Shown here piece by piece: positions 50,444 to 60,272 of a DNA stretch of 64,000 bases. The stretch comes from Pseudonocardia alaniniphila. Lineage in GTDB: Bacteria > Actinomycetota > Actinomycetes > Mycobacteriales > Pseudonocardiaceae. Location of the stretch: contig NZ_JAKXMK010000020.1 of NCBI RefSeq assembly GCF_022524485.1, positions 124,001-188,000 of the forward strand, given 5' to 3'. Position 1 is the first letter of the stretch. The number at the start of each line of letters is the position of its first letter. A model generated the notes under the pieces. The model saw only the letters and a list, made by a program, of their open reading frames with translations. It was not told the origin of the DNA and did not search any database. Made by a program: the position numbers and the translations under genes.

Positions 50444-51330
50444 GCGACGGGGGCGCGATCACCGACGTCGACGGCCTGGCCGCCGCGCTCGACCGCACCG
50501 CCTACCTCGCCGACGAAGCACTCGCCACCGCGCTGTTCCTGGCCGTGCGGATGCGCCAGCCGATCCTGCTGGAGGGCGAGCCGGGGGTCGGCAAGACGTC
50601 CGCGGCCGTGGCGCTCGCGGCCGCGCTCGACACGCCGCTGCTGCGGGTGCAGTGCTATGAGGGCCTCACCGCGGCCGAGGCGCTCTACGAGTGGAACTAT
50701 CCCCGCCAGCTGCTGGCCATCCGGCTGGCGGAGGCCCGCGGCACCGATCTCGCCGACGCCGACCTGTTCACCGAGGACTACCTGCTCGCCCGCCCGCTGC
50801 TCGCCGCGATCACGCATCCGGGCCCGGGCCCCGCGGTGCTGCTCGTCGACGAGATCGACCGCGCCGACGACGAGTTCGAGGCGTTCCTCTTCGAGGCGCT
50901 CGCCGAGTCGGCCGTGACGATCCCGGAGTTGGGGACGCGCCGCGCCACCGTCGCGCCGGTTGTCGTGCTCACCTCGAACCGCACCCGTGACCTGCACGAC
51001 GCCCTCAAGCGCCGCTGTCTCTACCACTGGATCGGCTATCCCGACGGCGAGCGGGTGGAGGAGATCGTGCGGCGCCGTGTGCCGGAGGCGGCGGGCTGGC
51101 TGGCGGCGCAGGTGACGGGTGCAGTGCAGCGCCTACGCAGCCTGGACCTGCAGAAACAACCTGGTGTGGCGGAGGCGATCAGCTGGACGAGGGCACTGGA
51201 CGCCCTCGGCGTCGAGCAGCTGGACGCGGTGGCGGCCGAACACACCCTCGGCGCGGTGCTGAAGTACGAGGAGGACGTCCGGCTCGCGCACGCGACGGGC
51301 CTCGACACCCTGATCAGCGGTGCTGGATGA
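50440..51330 (+). CDS. coxD: MoxR-family AAA+ ATPase (CoxD), cluster 2
   Basis: 296 aa. Walker A GEPGVGKTS, Walker B LLVDEIDRADDEFEAF, sensor 1 LTSNRTRDLHDALKRRC. Close paralogue of the gene at 33507. GTG start overlapping coxF (GTGA) and coupled to coxE by ATGA. Confidence 0.9.
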   Translation: MSDGGAITDVDGLAAALDRTAYLADEALATALFLAVRMRQPILLEGEPGVGKTSAAVALAAALDTPLLRVQCYEGLTAAEALYEWNYPRQLLAIRLAEARGTDLADADLFTEDYLLARPLLAAITHPGPGPAVLLVDEIDRADDEFEAFLFEALAESAVTIPELGTRRATVAPVVVLTSNRTRDLHDALKRRCLYHWIGYPDGERVEEIVRRRVPEAAGWLAAQVTGAVQRLRSLDLQKQPGVAEAISWTRALDALGVEQLDAVAAEHTLGAVLKYEEDVRLAHATGLDTLISGAG

Positions 51331-52481
51331 CCCCCGGCGACCTCCCGGCGCTCGTGGCGCGCTTCACCGCGGAGTGCCACGCCGCAGGCCTGCCGGTGGG
51401 GCCGGAGCGGGCGCAGCGGCTCGCCCGTGCCGTCGTCGAGGTGTCCCCTGCCACCACACAGCGGCTCTACTGGTGCGCGCTGGCCACGCTGGTGTCCGAT
51501 CCCGCGCAGATCCCGGTGCTCGACGCCGTGTTCGACAGGGTCTTCCGCGGCAGCGACCCGCCGGTGTTCCGCGGGGATCCCAACGCTGCGCCGCTCCGTG
51601 ACGATCCGCCGGTCGCGTCCGTTGCCCGCGCAGGGGAGGCGGCCGGTGGGCTTGCGCGGGTCGGGGGTGGTACCTCGTCCGGGTCGGATGCGGCGCCGTC
51701 CGAGGTGCCCGTGCCGGCTCTCGCCTCGGCCATCGAGCGGCTCGGCGGGCGTGAGTTCGACGCGCTGTCGCCCGTCGAGCTCGCCCGGCTCGCCGAGGCG
51801 ATGCGCGCGCTGCGCCTCGCCACGCCGGTACGCCGCTCACGCCGCACCCGCGGCGCCGCCCACGGCGACCGGCTCGATCTTCGCCGGACCCTGCGGTCGG
51901 CCCGCCGCACCGCGGGTGACCCCGTGGCGCTCGCCCGCCGTCGCCGTCGTATGCGGCCGCGACGGCTCGTCGTGCTCTGCGACATCTCCGGGTCGATGGC
52001 GCCCTACGCCCGGGCGCTGATCCAGCTCCTGTACTGCGCGGCGGGCGCCGAGCGGGCCGAGGTGTTCACGTTCGCCACCCGCCTGACCAGGCTGACCAGG
52101 GCGCTGGCCCGCTCCAGCCCCGCCGTCGCGCTGGACCGGGCGGCGCGGCTCGCACCGGACTGGTCGGGCGGCACCCGCATCGGGGAGGCGCTGCGCCGGT
52201 TCAACGACGAGTACGGCCGGCGCGGACTGGCGCGTGGTGCGGTGGTGCTCGTCCTGTCCGACGGGTGGGAGACCGGTGACCCGGAGCTGCTGCGCCGGGA
52301 GATGGCGCGCCTGCGGCAGGTGGCGTACCGGATCGTCTGGGCCAACCCCCGGACCAGGCACCCGGACTACCGCCCCCTCGCAGGTGGCATGGCGGCCGCG
52401 TGGCCGTACTGCGACGAGGTGGTCAGCGCACACAGCCTCGACGCGCTCGGCGAGCTGGTCGCCGCGCTGAGTGGGACATGA
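51327..52481 (+). CDS. coxE: VWA-domain protein (CoxE), cluster 2
   Basis: 384 aa. MIDAS motif DISGSM (VLCDISGSMAPYAR), then SGGTRIGEALRRF and VLSDGWETGD. Paralogous to the gene at 34400. ATG 51327. Last gene of cluster 2. Confidence 0.9.
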   Translation: MTPGDLPALVARFTAECHAAGLPVGPERAQRLARAVVEVSPATTQRLYWCALATLVSDPAQIPVLDAVFDRVFRGSDPPVFRGDPNAAPLRDDPPVASVARAGEAAGGLARVGGGTSSGSDAAPSEVPVPALASAIERLGGREFDALSPVELARLAEAMRALRLATPVRRSRRTRGAAHGDRLDLRRTLRSARRTAGDPVALARRRRRMRPRRLVVLCDISGSMAPYARALIQLLYCAAGAERAEVFTFATRLTRLTRALARSSPAVALDRAARLAPDWSGGTRIGEALRRFNDEYGRRGLARGAVVLVLSDGWETGDPELLRREMARLRQVAYRIVWANPRTRHPDYRPLAGGMAAAWPYCDEVVSAHSLDALGELVAALSGT

Positions 52482-52514
52482 ACCGATCGCCAGGCACGGA
52501 GCGGATACGGCAGA

Positions 52515-53963
52515 ATGCCCTGTGTGAGCGGTTTTCCCCCGGACGCGTGGAATCAGCCCCCGCCCCCACGCCCGCGCAGGCGTAACGCACTGTTACTCCG
52601 GCTCTACGACGCGCCGCTTCAGCGTGACCCGCTTGCATGGTGGACTGTTGTATTTGCAGTGCTTGTGGTCGCATCGTTGGCGACTGGGCAGTCAACGACG
52701 GGAATTCCGCAGTGGCTCAACATCACGCTGGGCACCGTCGTGATGACGTTCCTGTTTGCTGTCCTGCCGGCGATAATTAGGTTGCAGGTGCGACGCTTGG
52801 TCTGGCGCAGACGTTCGCGGAAGACCGTGCCACAGTCTCACATCGCGCCGCCCGGGATCAGCTCTCCGCCGGCGAATTTCGTCTCCTACCCTACGCCGCC
52901 CCGGAATACATCGGTGTCCAGGAACCCATCGGCGAACGCATGGTCTCCAGCGCAGTCGCCACACATCGAGCCGACGACTCAGCAGATACCGTTGGCGCCC
53001 GCCGAGCAGCCCAGTCCCGTGCAGGACCGACCACAGACCATCCGGCGGGCAGAGCCGGGTCCCGCTGCTGTGCCGATCATCAGTGCCCACCCGCCTCTCC
53101 CCGACGATGCGATCGCGGGTTCGGATGTGTTGCGGAAAGCGCGCCAAATGCAATATCCGATTGCCCGCGCGGCCCGCGCTCTGCAGCGTGCGCAAGAGCC
53201 GAAGGAACAGTACGAGGCGCTACTCGAGGCCGCGGATGCTCTCAGCGTCACGCTCGGCGCCACGGCCGCGGCATGGCTCCGCGCTGGCGGCGGCGATGAC
53301 GCCGGCCTCGCGCAACTCCGGACTGCATATGAGCGCGGAGTAACACAGGGTACCTGGAACTCCATCACACGCCGGGCCTCTGCCGTATCAGGTGCAGGAG
53401 CAGCGTTCCCGGGGATGCCAGCCGGAGCTGCGGCCAAGAAACTGCAGGTTCACCTTGCGGAACTCGTCAAGGAGCGGAACCTCTGGGCGCACGGTTCGGC
53501 GCCACGTACGGGAGCCGAGGCCGCCCAACGATTGGAGCGCCTGCTGCCGGTCCTGGAAGGTGCGTTGGAGCGAGCAGCCTTCCTCGTCGACGTACCGTGG
53601 GTCCTCACCCAGTCGAGCTCTTACAACGTCCGGACTCGGCAGTTCGAAGTCATCGCATCCGATGCCATGGCCGACCACCCTGAGTTCGAGCGCCGAAGGC
53701 TTACCTCGGCGGTGCCGCTCGCTGACGACCGTTTCTACGTCTTGGTGCGCGACCAAGAACCACTTGATCTGACGCCATTTATCGTCTATCGCCCCTGTGA
53801 GATTTGCAGACACGCGGAGGTCTTCTACGCCGACCGACTACCAGATGGTTCTTCGACGGTCCTGAAGAGCTTTGCCAGTGGTCACAAGATCATTGACAGT
53901 ACTCTTGACGAGGACATTCGGATGCTCTGTGGGCCAATGGACTCCCAGAGCACGGAGAGCTGA
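52515..53963 (+). CDS. Membrane protein with a C-terminal HEPN-like motif, unknown function
   Basis: 482 aa. Two transmembrane helices near the N terminus (about 42-58 and 68-90), a long Pro/Ser-rich linker (about 105-190), then a helical domain. LVKERNLWAHG carries R321-N-x3-H326, the R-x4-H pattern of HEPN ribonuclease domains; a final Cys-containing module VYRPCEICRHAEVFYA follows. Codons with A or T at third position are much more frequent than in neighbouring genes, suggesting transfer. ATG 52515; no strong ribosome site. Could be part of a defence or stress function (inference). Confidence 0.6.
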   Translation: MPCVSGFPPDAWNQPPPPRPRRRNALLLRLYDAPLQRDPLAWWTVVFAVLVVASLATGQSTTGIPQWLNITLGTVVMTFLFAVLPAIIRLQVRRLVWRRRSRKTVPQSHIAPPGISSPPANFVSYPTPPRNTSVSRNPSANAWSPAQSPHIEPTTQQIPLAPAEQPSPVQDRPQTIRRAEPGPAAVPIISAHPPLPDDAIAGSDVLRKARQMQYPIARAARALQRAQEPKEQYEALLEAADALSVTLGATAAAWLRAGGGDDAGLAQLRTAYERGVTQGTWNSITRRASAVSGAGAAFPGMPAGAAAKKLQVHLAELVKERNLWAHGSAPRTGAEAAQRLERLLPVLEGALERAAFLVDVPWVLTQSSSYNVRTRQFEVIASDAMADHPEFERRRLTSAVPLADDRFYVLVRDQEPLDLTPFIVYRPCEICRHAEVFYADRLPDGSSTVLKSFASGHKIIDSTLDEDIRMLCGPMDSQSTES

Positions 53964-53994
53964 GACTTACAGAGGATATCGGCTAAGGCTCCGG

Positions 53995-54999
53995 TCAGCT
54001 CCAGGCGCGCGCCGAGCGCTCCGACCAGTAGTCGGCGGGTCGTTCGGCGAGCTCGCTCAGCTCGGCCAGCACGTCGGCCGACAGCTGTACCTGCTGGGCG
54101 GCGGCGTTGCTCGCGACCTGTGCAGGGTCGACCCCACCGGAGAGCACGCACCACGTCCAGGGCTGGGCCAGCGCGGCGGCGATCGCGAGCTGGTCGAGGG
54201 GGATGCCGAGCCGCTCGGCGACCTGCACCACGCGCGGCGGGGTGTCGGGCGCGCCGGGGGTCAGGCGCCCGTTCGCCACCGCCTCCTTGACGATCACCCG
54301 CGCGCCACGGGCGGCGGCCTCGGCGAGTGCGGGGCCGACGGAGGGTTCGAGCAGGTTCCAGGTGGACTGGATCGAGGTGAAGAGCGGGGCGCCGCCCACC
54401 TCCACGTCCAACGCCTTGAGCACCGCCTCCGGCTGCGCCGGTCCCGAGGTGGAGACCCCCACCCGCACTCCACGGTCGCGCAGCGCCGCCATGGCCTCGT
54501 GCAGCTCGACGTCGTCCAGCACGCCGGTGTCCAGAGTGGCCGAATGCACGTGGTAGACGTCCAGCCGGGATCCGAGCAGGGCCTCGGTCTCCGCCAACTG
54601 CTCGGTGAACGCGGCCAGCGAGTGGTCCTTCACCTCGTGCACGGGAGCGTCGAGGCGCCACTCACCCACGTACCGGTAGCCCCACTTCGACCCGACCACC
54701 ACGTCGTCGATCTCGGGGTGCGCAGCCAGCCACTCGGAGAGGAACTCCTCCGCCCGGCCGTACGAACGCGCCGCGTCCAGGTAGCGCATACCGGCGGCGT
54801 AGGCCGCGTCGAGCACTGCCGCGGTACGGTCCCGCAGCTCATCCACGGCGCGGTGTGCGCCCAGGTCGTGAGCCCGTCCGGAGTTGATGTACGCGGGCCG
54901 CCCGACAGCGGCCAGCCCGATGCCCACACCCACCGGCCGGGTCGGATCGGTAGTGCCTGCACCCACAGCGGCGTAGCTTACGCCCGCAGGTTGTTGCAC
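53995..54999 (-). CDS. Aldo/keto reductase
   Basis: About 334 aa, (beta/alpha)8 NADPH reductase family. Catalytic Tyr in DAARSYGRAEEFLSEW and His in VYHVHSATLD, with Lys in VVVGSKWGYRY; the NADPH segment VLSGGVDPAQVASNAAAQQ closes the protein. GTG 54999 is the most upstream plausible start; later GTG codons are possible. Divergent from the dihydroxyacetone kinase operon by about 30 bp, so may act on a related triose or aldehyde (inference). Confidence 0.8.
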   Translation of the reverse strand: MQQPAGVSYAAVGAGTTDPTRPVGVGIGLAAVGRPAYINSGRAHDLGAHRAVDELRDRTAAVLDAAYAAGMRYLDAARSYGRAEEFLSEWLAAHPEIDDVVVGSKWGYRYVGEWRLDAPVHEVKDHSLAAFTEQLAETEALLGSRLDVYHVHSATLDTGVLDDVELHEAMAALRDRGVRVGVSTSGPAQPEAVLKALDVEVGGAPLFTSIQSTWNLLEPSVGPALAEAAARGARVIVKEAVANGRLTPGAPDTPPRVVQVAERLGIPLDQLAIAAALAQPWTWCVLSGGVDPAQVASNAAAQQVQLSADVLAELSELAERPADYWSERSARAWS

Positions 55000-55030
55000 G
55001 TTCACCGATGATCGTCGAAGAGGTGCCGCC

Positions 55031-56032
55031 GTGAAGAAGCTGATCAATGATCCGGCCGACGTCGTCTCCGAAGCGCTACTGGGCATGGCCGCGGCGCATC
55101 CCGAGCTGCGTATCGACCACGAGAACAAGATCGTCTACCGGGCCGACGCGCCTGTTCAGGGCAAGGTCGCGCTGGTGTCCGGCGGCGGGTCCGGCCACGA
55201 ACCGCTGCACGGGGGTTTCGTCGGGCCGGGCATGCTCGACGCGGCCTGCGCGGGTGAGGTCTTCACCTCACCGGTACCCGACCAGGTGATGGCGGCCACC
55301 CGTGGCGTCGACGGCGGCGCAGGCGTGCTGCACATCGTCAAGAACTACACCGGCGACGTGATGAACTTCGAGATGGCGGCCGAGCTCGCCGCCGCCGAGA
55401 CGGGCGTCGAGGTCGAGGCCGTGATCACCGATGACGACGTCGCCGTGCAGGACAGCCTCTACACCGCCGGGCGGCGCGGGGTCGGTATCACCGTCGCGGT
55501 GGAGAAGATCGCCGGTGCGGCGGCCGACGAGGGGCGCGATCTGGCAGGCGTGGCCGAGGTCGCCCGCAAGGTCAACGCCAACGGCCGCAGCATGGGCATG
55601 GCGCTCACCTCGTGCATCGTTCCCGCCGCCGGGCATCCGACCTTCGACCTGCCCGACGACCAGATCGAGATCGGCATCGGCATCCATGGGGAGCCCGGAC
55701 GGCGCCGCGTGCCTGCCGCGCCGGCCCGCGAGGTGGCCGAGATGCTCGTCGAGCCGATCCTCGCCGACCTCGACTTCACCGGCGGCGACGGCGTCCTCGC
55801 TTTCGTGAACGGGATGGGTGGCACGCCCCTCTTGGAGCTGTACCTCATGTACAACGAGGTGGCGGCGATCCTCGCGAGGTCCGGCGTGACGGTCGCCCGG
55901 TCGCTGGTGGGGCCCTACATCACGAGCCTGGAGATGGCGGGCTGCTCGGTGACGTTGCTGAAGCTGGACGACGAGCTGCTGCGGCTCTGGGACGCGCCGG
56001 TCCGTACCCCCGGGCTGCGGTGGGGCGTCTGA
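55031..56032 (+). CDS. dhaK: Dihydroxyacetone kinase, substrate-binding subunit
   Basis: 333 aa. Dihydroxyacetone binds covalently to His219 (IGIHGEP); GGGSGHEPLHGGFVG is the substrate loop. PTS-dependent type, since the ATP domain is a separate protein. ATG 55031 with GAAGAGG upstream? weak. First gene of dhaK-dhaL-dhaM. Confidence 0.92.
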   Translation: MKKLINDPADVVSEALLGMAAAHPELRIDHENKIVYRADAPVQGKVALVSGGGSGHEPLHGGFVGPGMLDAACAGEVFTSPVPDQVMAATRGVDGGAGVLHIVKNYTGDVMNFEMAAELAAAETGVEVEAVITDDDVAVQDSLYTAGRRGVGITVAVEKIAGAAADEGRDLAGVAEVARKVNANGRSMGMALTSCIVPAAGHPTFDLPDDQIEIGIGIHGEPGRRRVPAAPAREVAEMLVEPILADLDFTGGDGVLAFVNGMGGTPLLELYLMYNEVAAILARSGVTVARSLVGPYITSLEMAGCSVTLLKLDDELLRLWDAPVRTPGLRWGV

Positions 56033-56061
56033 CGCGCCGGAGCGTGTAGGACGGGAGCGTG

Positions 56062-56703
56062 ATGGCCGACTCGACCGCGACGATCGACGCCGCATTGATG
56101 GACCGCTGGATCCGCGCGTTCGCGGCGGCGGTCGCCGAGAACGCGGAGATGCTCACCCGGCTCGACGCCGCGATCGGCGACGCCGACCACGGGTCCAACC
56201 TGGCGCGCGGGATGAAAGCGGTGCTCGCGAAGCTCGACGGGAGCCCCGCGCAGAACCCGGCCGCCTTGCTGAAGCTCACCGGGATGACGCTCGTCAGCTC
56301 GGTGGGGGGCGCGAGCGGGGCGCTCTACGGCACGTTCTTCCTGCGGATGGCCACCGCGGCCGGAACCACCGAGTCACTCGACCAGGCCGGCTTCGCCGCG
56401 GCGCTTCGGGCCGGGGTCGACGGCATCGTCGCCCGCGGCAAGGCCGAGGCGGGCGACAAGACCATGTTCGACGCACTCGCCCCCGCCGTCGACGCGCTCG
56501 ACGGCGCGCTGGACGGCAAGGACTTCCCGGCCGCGCTGCGGGCTGCCGCCGCCGCGGCTGCCACCGGGCGCGACGCCACCATCCCGCTGCAGGCCCGCAA
56601 GGGCCGGGCGAGCTATCTCGGGGAGCGCAGCATCGGCCACCAGGACCCGGGCGCCACCTCGGCGGCTCTGCTGATCGCCGCGGCGGCGGACACGCTGGCA
56701 TGA
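56062..56703 (+). CDS. dhaL: Dihydroxyacetone kinase, ADP-binding subunit
   Basis: 213 aa helical barrel. Mg/ADP Asp residues in DAAIGDADHGSNLARGM, then GGASGALYGTFF and the conserved DPGATSAALL tail. ADP bound here is rephosphorylated by DhaM. ATG 56062 with GGGAG upstream; GTG 56059 also possible. Confidence 0.92.
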   Translation: MADSTATIDAALMDRWIRAFAAAVAENAEMLTRLDAAIGDADHGSNLARGMKAVLAKLDGSPAQNPAALLKLTGMTLVSSVGGASGALYGTFFLRMATAAGTTESLDQAGFAAALRAGVDGIVARGKAEAGDKTMFDALAPAVDALDGALDGKDFPAALRAAAAAAATGRDATIPLQARKGRASYLGERSIGHQDPGATSAALLIAAAADTLA

Positions 56704-56728
56704 GCTGCATCTCGGCGCGGGAGGGTTC

Positions 56729-59242
56729 GTGACGGCGCCGGTCGGCCTGGTCGTCGTCTCGCACAGCGCCGCGCTCGCGGCGGCGGCGGTGGAGCTGGCC
56801 CGCGAGATGGCACCGGGGGACCTGCCGATCGAGGTGGCCGCCGGGGTGGCCGACGGCGGGCTCGGCACCGATGCCGTGGCCATCGCGGGCGCGATCGGCG
56901 CCGCCGACACCGGGTCGGGCGTGGTCGTGCTGATGGACCTCGGCAGCGCCGTGCTGTCCGCGGAGCTCGCGCTCGAACTGCTCGACGACCCGGACGCGCG
57001 CGACCGTGTGCTGCTCTGCCCCGCTCCGCTGGTGGAAGGGCTGGTCGTCGCCGCGGTGGCGGCATCGGGCGGGGCCGACCGGGCGGAGGTGGCGGCGGAG
57101 GCCGCCGGGGCGCTCGACGGGAAGCTCGCGCAGCTCGCGGCGGACGAACCGGCCGCACCCGTCACCACGGCACCGGAGGCGGAGGCGCCCCCCGCGCCCG
57201 CGGAGCAGTCGGAGATCGTCGAGAGCTTCGAGGTCGCGAACCCGCACGGCCTGCACGCCCGGCCGGCGGCCCGGCTGGTCGCGCTCGTCCGCGAGCTGGA
57301 CGGCTCCGGCGTGCGGCTGCGCAACGCGACCACCGGCTCGCCCTGGGCGCCTGCCACGAGCCTCGCCCGCGTCACCACGATCGGAGCGCTGCGCGGCCAC
57401 CGCGTCGAGGTCGCTGCCTCGGGCGAGCGCGCCCAGGACATCGTCGACGCCGTGCTGGAGCTGGCCGCCCGCGGCTTCGACGAGATCGCTGCACCGGGCA
57501 CCGCAACCCCCGAACCCGCACCCCGTCTCCCCGCGAGCCGGCCGGTTCCCGCGGTCGAGTCGCCCCGGCCCGGCGGGCCCCTTCCCGCCTCGCCCGGGAT
57601 CGCGATCGGCCCGAAGCATGCGGACGTCCCCGCCCCCGTCGTGGTGCCGGACGAGCCAGGCGGCGACCCGGCCACCGAGCAGGGCAGGCTCGAGGCGGCG
57701 ATCGCCACGGTCGCGGGCGAGATCCGCGACGGTCGCGACACGGCCGCCCGCGAGCTGGGAGCGGCCGAGGCGGCGATCTTCGACGCGCATCTCCTGCTGC
57801 TCGACGACCCCGATGTGGTCGAGGAGGCCAGGGCCGCCGTCGCGGCGGGGGCGTCGGCCCCGCAGGCCTGGTCCGACGCCACCGCGCGGGCGGCCGCGGA
57901 GTTCGACGCGCTGCCCGATCCCTACCTCGCCGCCCGCGCCGCCGACGTCCGTGCCGTCGCGCAACAGGTGCTCCGCACTCTCGTCGGGGTGCCGGACGCC
58001 CTGGACGATCCGGGGGACGGGCCACCACCCGTCCTCGTCGCGGCCGACCTCACCCCGGCGCGGGCCGCGGCGCTCGATCCTGCGCGTGTGGCGGGAGTGG
58101 TGCTCGCCGGCGGGAGCCCCACCGCCCACAGCGCGATCCTGCTGCGGGCCCGCGGTGTGCCCGCGGTTCTCGGCGCCGGTCCGGCGATCCTGGATGTCAG
58201 GGACGGCACGCTGCTCGCGCTCGACGGCGCTGCGGGCGAGCTCCTCGTCGACCCCGGCCCCGACGCCGTGGCGGCGTTCCGCGATCGCGCCGCCGCGCAG
58301 GCGGAACGTGAGCTGGAGGCCCGTGAGCGCTCGTCCGCCCCGGCGGTCACGCGCGACGGCGTCGGTGTCCTCGTCGGGGCGAACGTCGGATCCCCGGCCG
58401 ACGCCACGGCGGCCGCGGCCGCAGGTGCCGACCTCGTCGGGCTGGTGCGCACCGAGTTCCTGTTCCTCGACCGGGCCGCCGCCCCCGACGTCGAGGAGCA
58501 GGAGGCGGCCTACCGCGCCGTCGCCACCGCCCTCGGTGGGAAGCGGATCACGCTGCGCACCCTCGACGTCGGCGGGGACAAGCCGCTCCCGTATCTGCCG
58601 CTGCCCGCCGAGGCCAACCCGTTCCTCGGCCTGCGCGGCATCCGGCTCGCCACGTCGTTCCCCGAGCTGCTGGCCGACCAGCTCCTGGCCATGGTCCGGG
58701 TCGCCCACGACACGCCGGTGAGCGTGATGTTCCCGATGGTCGCCACCGTCGAGGAGCTTCTCGCCGCCCGCCGGTCGCTGGACGAGGCGGTCGCCCGCGA
58801 GGGCCGGGGCACCCCGCCCGGCCTGGAGGTGGGGATCATGGTCGAGGTGCCGGCGGCGGCGTTGAAGGCGGCAGCGTTCGTGCCGCACGTCGACTTCTTC
58901 AGCATCGGCACCAACGACCTCACCCAGTACACGCTGGCTGCCGAGCGGGGCAATCCGGCGGTCGCCACCGTGGCCGATCCCCTCGATCCGGGCGTGCTCC
59001 GGCTCGTCGACGCCGTGTGCCGGGCGGCGGGGGAGCAGGTGCTCGTGGCCGTCTGCGGCGAGGCGGCGACCGACCCGCTCGCGGCGCAGTTGCTGGTGGG
59101 GCTCGGGGTGCGGGAGCTGAGCGTGGCGGCGCCCGCGGTGGCCGGGGTGAAGCAGGTGGTGCGGGAGGTCGAGTCGGCCCGTGCGGCGGAGCGGGCAGCG
59201 GCCGCCCTGACCGCGAGCGGCCCGTCCGAGGTCCGCCATTGA
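56729..59242 (+). CDS. dhaM: DhaM-HPr-EI fusion phosphotransferase
   Basis: 837 aa multiphosphoryl transfer protein. Domain 1 is EIIA-like DhaM (about 1-130, His12 in VVSHS); domain 2 is HPr (about 165-255, His176 in GLHARPAA); domain 3 is Enzyme I (about 285-830, His467 in GGSPTAHSAI, SIGTNDLTQY and Cys776 in VAVCGEAA). It can pass phosphate from PEP to ADP on DhaL without other PTS proteins. Alanine/proline-rich linkers join the domains. Starts at GTG 56729. Confidence 0.92.
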   Translation: MTAPVGLVVVSHSAALAAAAVELAREMAPGDLPIEVAAGVADGGLGTDAVAIAGAIGAADTGSGVVVLMDLGSAVLSAELALELLDDPDARDRVLLCPAPLVEGLVVAAVAASGGADRAEVAAEAAGALDGKLAQLAADEPAAPVTTAPEAEAPPAPAEQSEIVESFEVANPHGLHARPAARLVALVRELDGSGVRLRNATTGSPWAPATSLARVTTIGALRGHRVEVAASGERAQDIVDAVLELAARGFDEIAAPGTATPEPAPRLPASRPVPAVESPRPGGPLPASPGIAIGPKHADVPAPVVVPDEPGGDPATEQGRLEAAIATVAGEIRDGRDTAARELGAAEAAIFDAHLLLLDDPDVVEEARAAVAAGASAPQAWSDATARAAAEFDALPDPYLAARAADVRAVAQQVLRTLVGVPDALDDPGDGPPPVLVAADLTPARAAALDPARVAGVVLAGGSPTAHSAILLRARGVPAVLGAGPAILDVRDGTLLALDGAAGELLVDPGPDAVAAFRDRAAAQAERELEARERSSAPAVTRDGVGVLVGANVGSPADATAAAAAGADLVGLVRTEFLFLDRAAAPDVEEQEAAYRAVATALGGKRITLRTLDVGGDKPLPYLPLPAEANPFLGLRGIRLATSFPELLADQLLAMVRVAHDTPVSVMFPMVATVEELLAARRSLDEAVAREGRGTPPGLEVGIMVEVPAAALKAAAFVPHVDFFSIGTNDLTQYTLAAERGNPAVATVADPLDPGVLRLVDAVCRAAGEQVLVAVCGEAATDPLAAQLLVGLGVRELSVAAPAVAGVKQVVREVESARAAERAAAALTASGPSEVRH

Positions 59243-59648
59243 TCGCTACTCCACAGGGAGGCTCTCCCGTCCGGTGACGGCCGCGAGAACGCCCGGCTGG
59301 ACTGCCACTCGACCATGATCGGCAGATCGGGGTCGGAAACCGGGCGATACACGGCTGCGAGGCCCCGAACGACGATCATCACCGGACAGACGAGCCGACC
59401 GACCCCGCCTCAGCCGGGCGGCTGCCCGCGCCCATCCGGGAGGCATACGGCGGTTCGGCAGCACTGACGATCACCGCCGGCGGCCAGCCGGTGCACGGGT
59501 GTCGTTCCAGGCCCGGACGTCGGCGTCGAGAGCGCGGACCAAGCGGGCGGCCCACTAGATGGCGACGAGACTGACCGCAATCCCCCAGCCGGGCCGTGTC
59601 CCTCTACATGAGATAGCCACAAGAATCTTGGCTGTGAGGGCTGATTCG
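59243..59648. other. Intergenic stretch without a recognised gene
   Basis: 406 bp between dhaM and the HicB-like gene. No reading frame here looks like a protein. It contains GATCATCACCGG and GATCACCGCC sites similar in style to the 7386-7900 region. Base composition falls toward the right end. Confidence 0.5.
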
Positions 59649-60272
59649 CTAGCCAGCAGCTCCGACGAGAGTCCGCCCCGTCGCAGTAGCGTTCGCTCGC
59701 ATGAAATCACTGATGGTCGACTTCGAGGACAGACCACCAGCTGCGAGGCTCTGTTGAGGGCGGTCACCCGGGACGATGGCCTCTGGCCCCGCTAGGTACG
59801 ACCACCACGCCGACTGCATGTTCCCGACGGTCGGTCCCAGCGCGCAGACAGCGACGGCGTCGTAGTCGTTCATCTGCTCAAAGATCCAGCCGAGCTGGTC
59901 GCTCGGAACGCACGCGATGACAACGGCATCCCCGGTTGCGGCGAGCGGCATCGTCACCTCGAAGTCCTTGAGCTGGTGACTGTACTTCAGGGACGTCCCC
60001 ATGACCTTCGCCGTCTCGTCACGGTCGAGCATCCGGCGGTCGACGGCAACCCGGATGTAGGCCCCGGGCACGAGCGGGCGCTCGATGTGCTCGACCAGGG
60101 TTATCTGGTCGAGGTCGCCGAGCGCGAACTTAGCCGCCTCGCGGAACTCGGCTCGGGCCTCATCCACGGACAAACCGGCGGCGTAGATGCTGTGCGGGTA
60201 GGAGTATGCAGACCACTCCTCGGAGCCGCCTTCACCCTCGTCCTGGCGGTAGATGACGTGCAGGTTGCTCAT
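59649..60272 (-). CDS. HicB-like antitoxin with extra C-terminal domain
   Basis: 207 aa. The first 50 residues (LHVIYRQDEGEGG, then WSAYSYPHSIYAAGLSVDEARAEFREAAKFAL) match the partial RNase H-like HicB fold, which binds the HicA toxin. The other 150 residues do not look like a HTH or ribbon-helix-helix and are unassigned. ATG overlaps the toxin stop (ATGA at 60269). Lower GC than surrounding operons. Confidence 0.6.
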   Translation of the reverse strand: MSNLHVIYRQDEGEGGSEEWSAYSYPHSIYAAGLSVDEARAEFREAAKFALGDLDQITLVEHIERPLVPGAYIRVAVDRRMLDRDETAKVMGTSLKYSHQLKDFEVTMPLAATGDAVVIACVPSDQLGWIFEQMNDYDAVAVCALGPTVGNMQSAWWSYLAGPEAIVPGDRPQQSLAAGGLSSKSTISDFMRANATATGRTLVGAAG

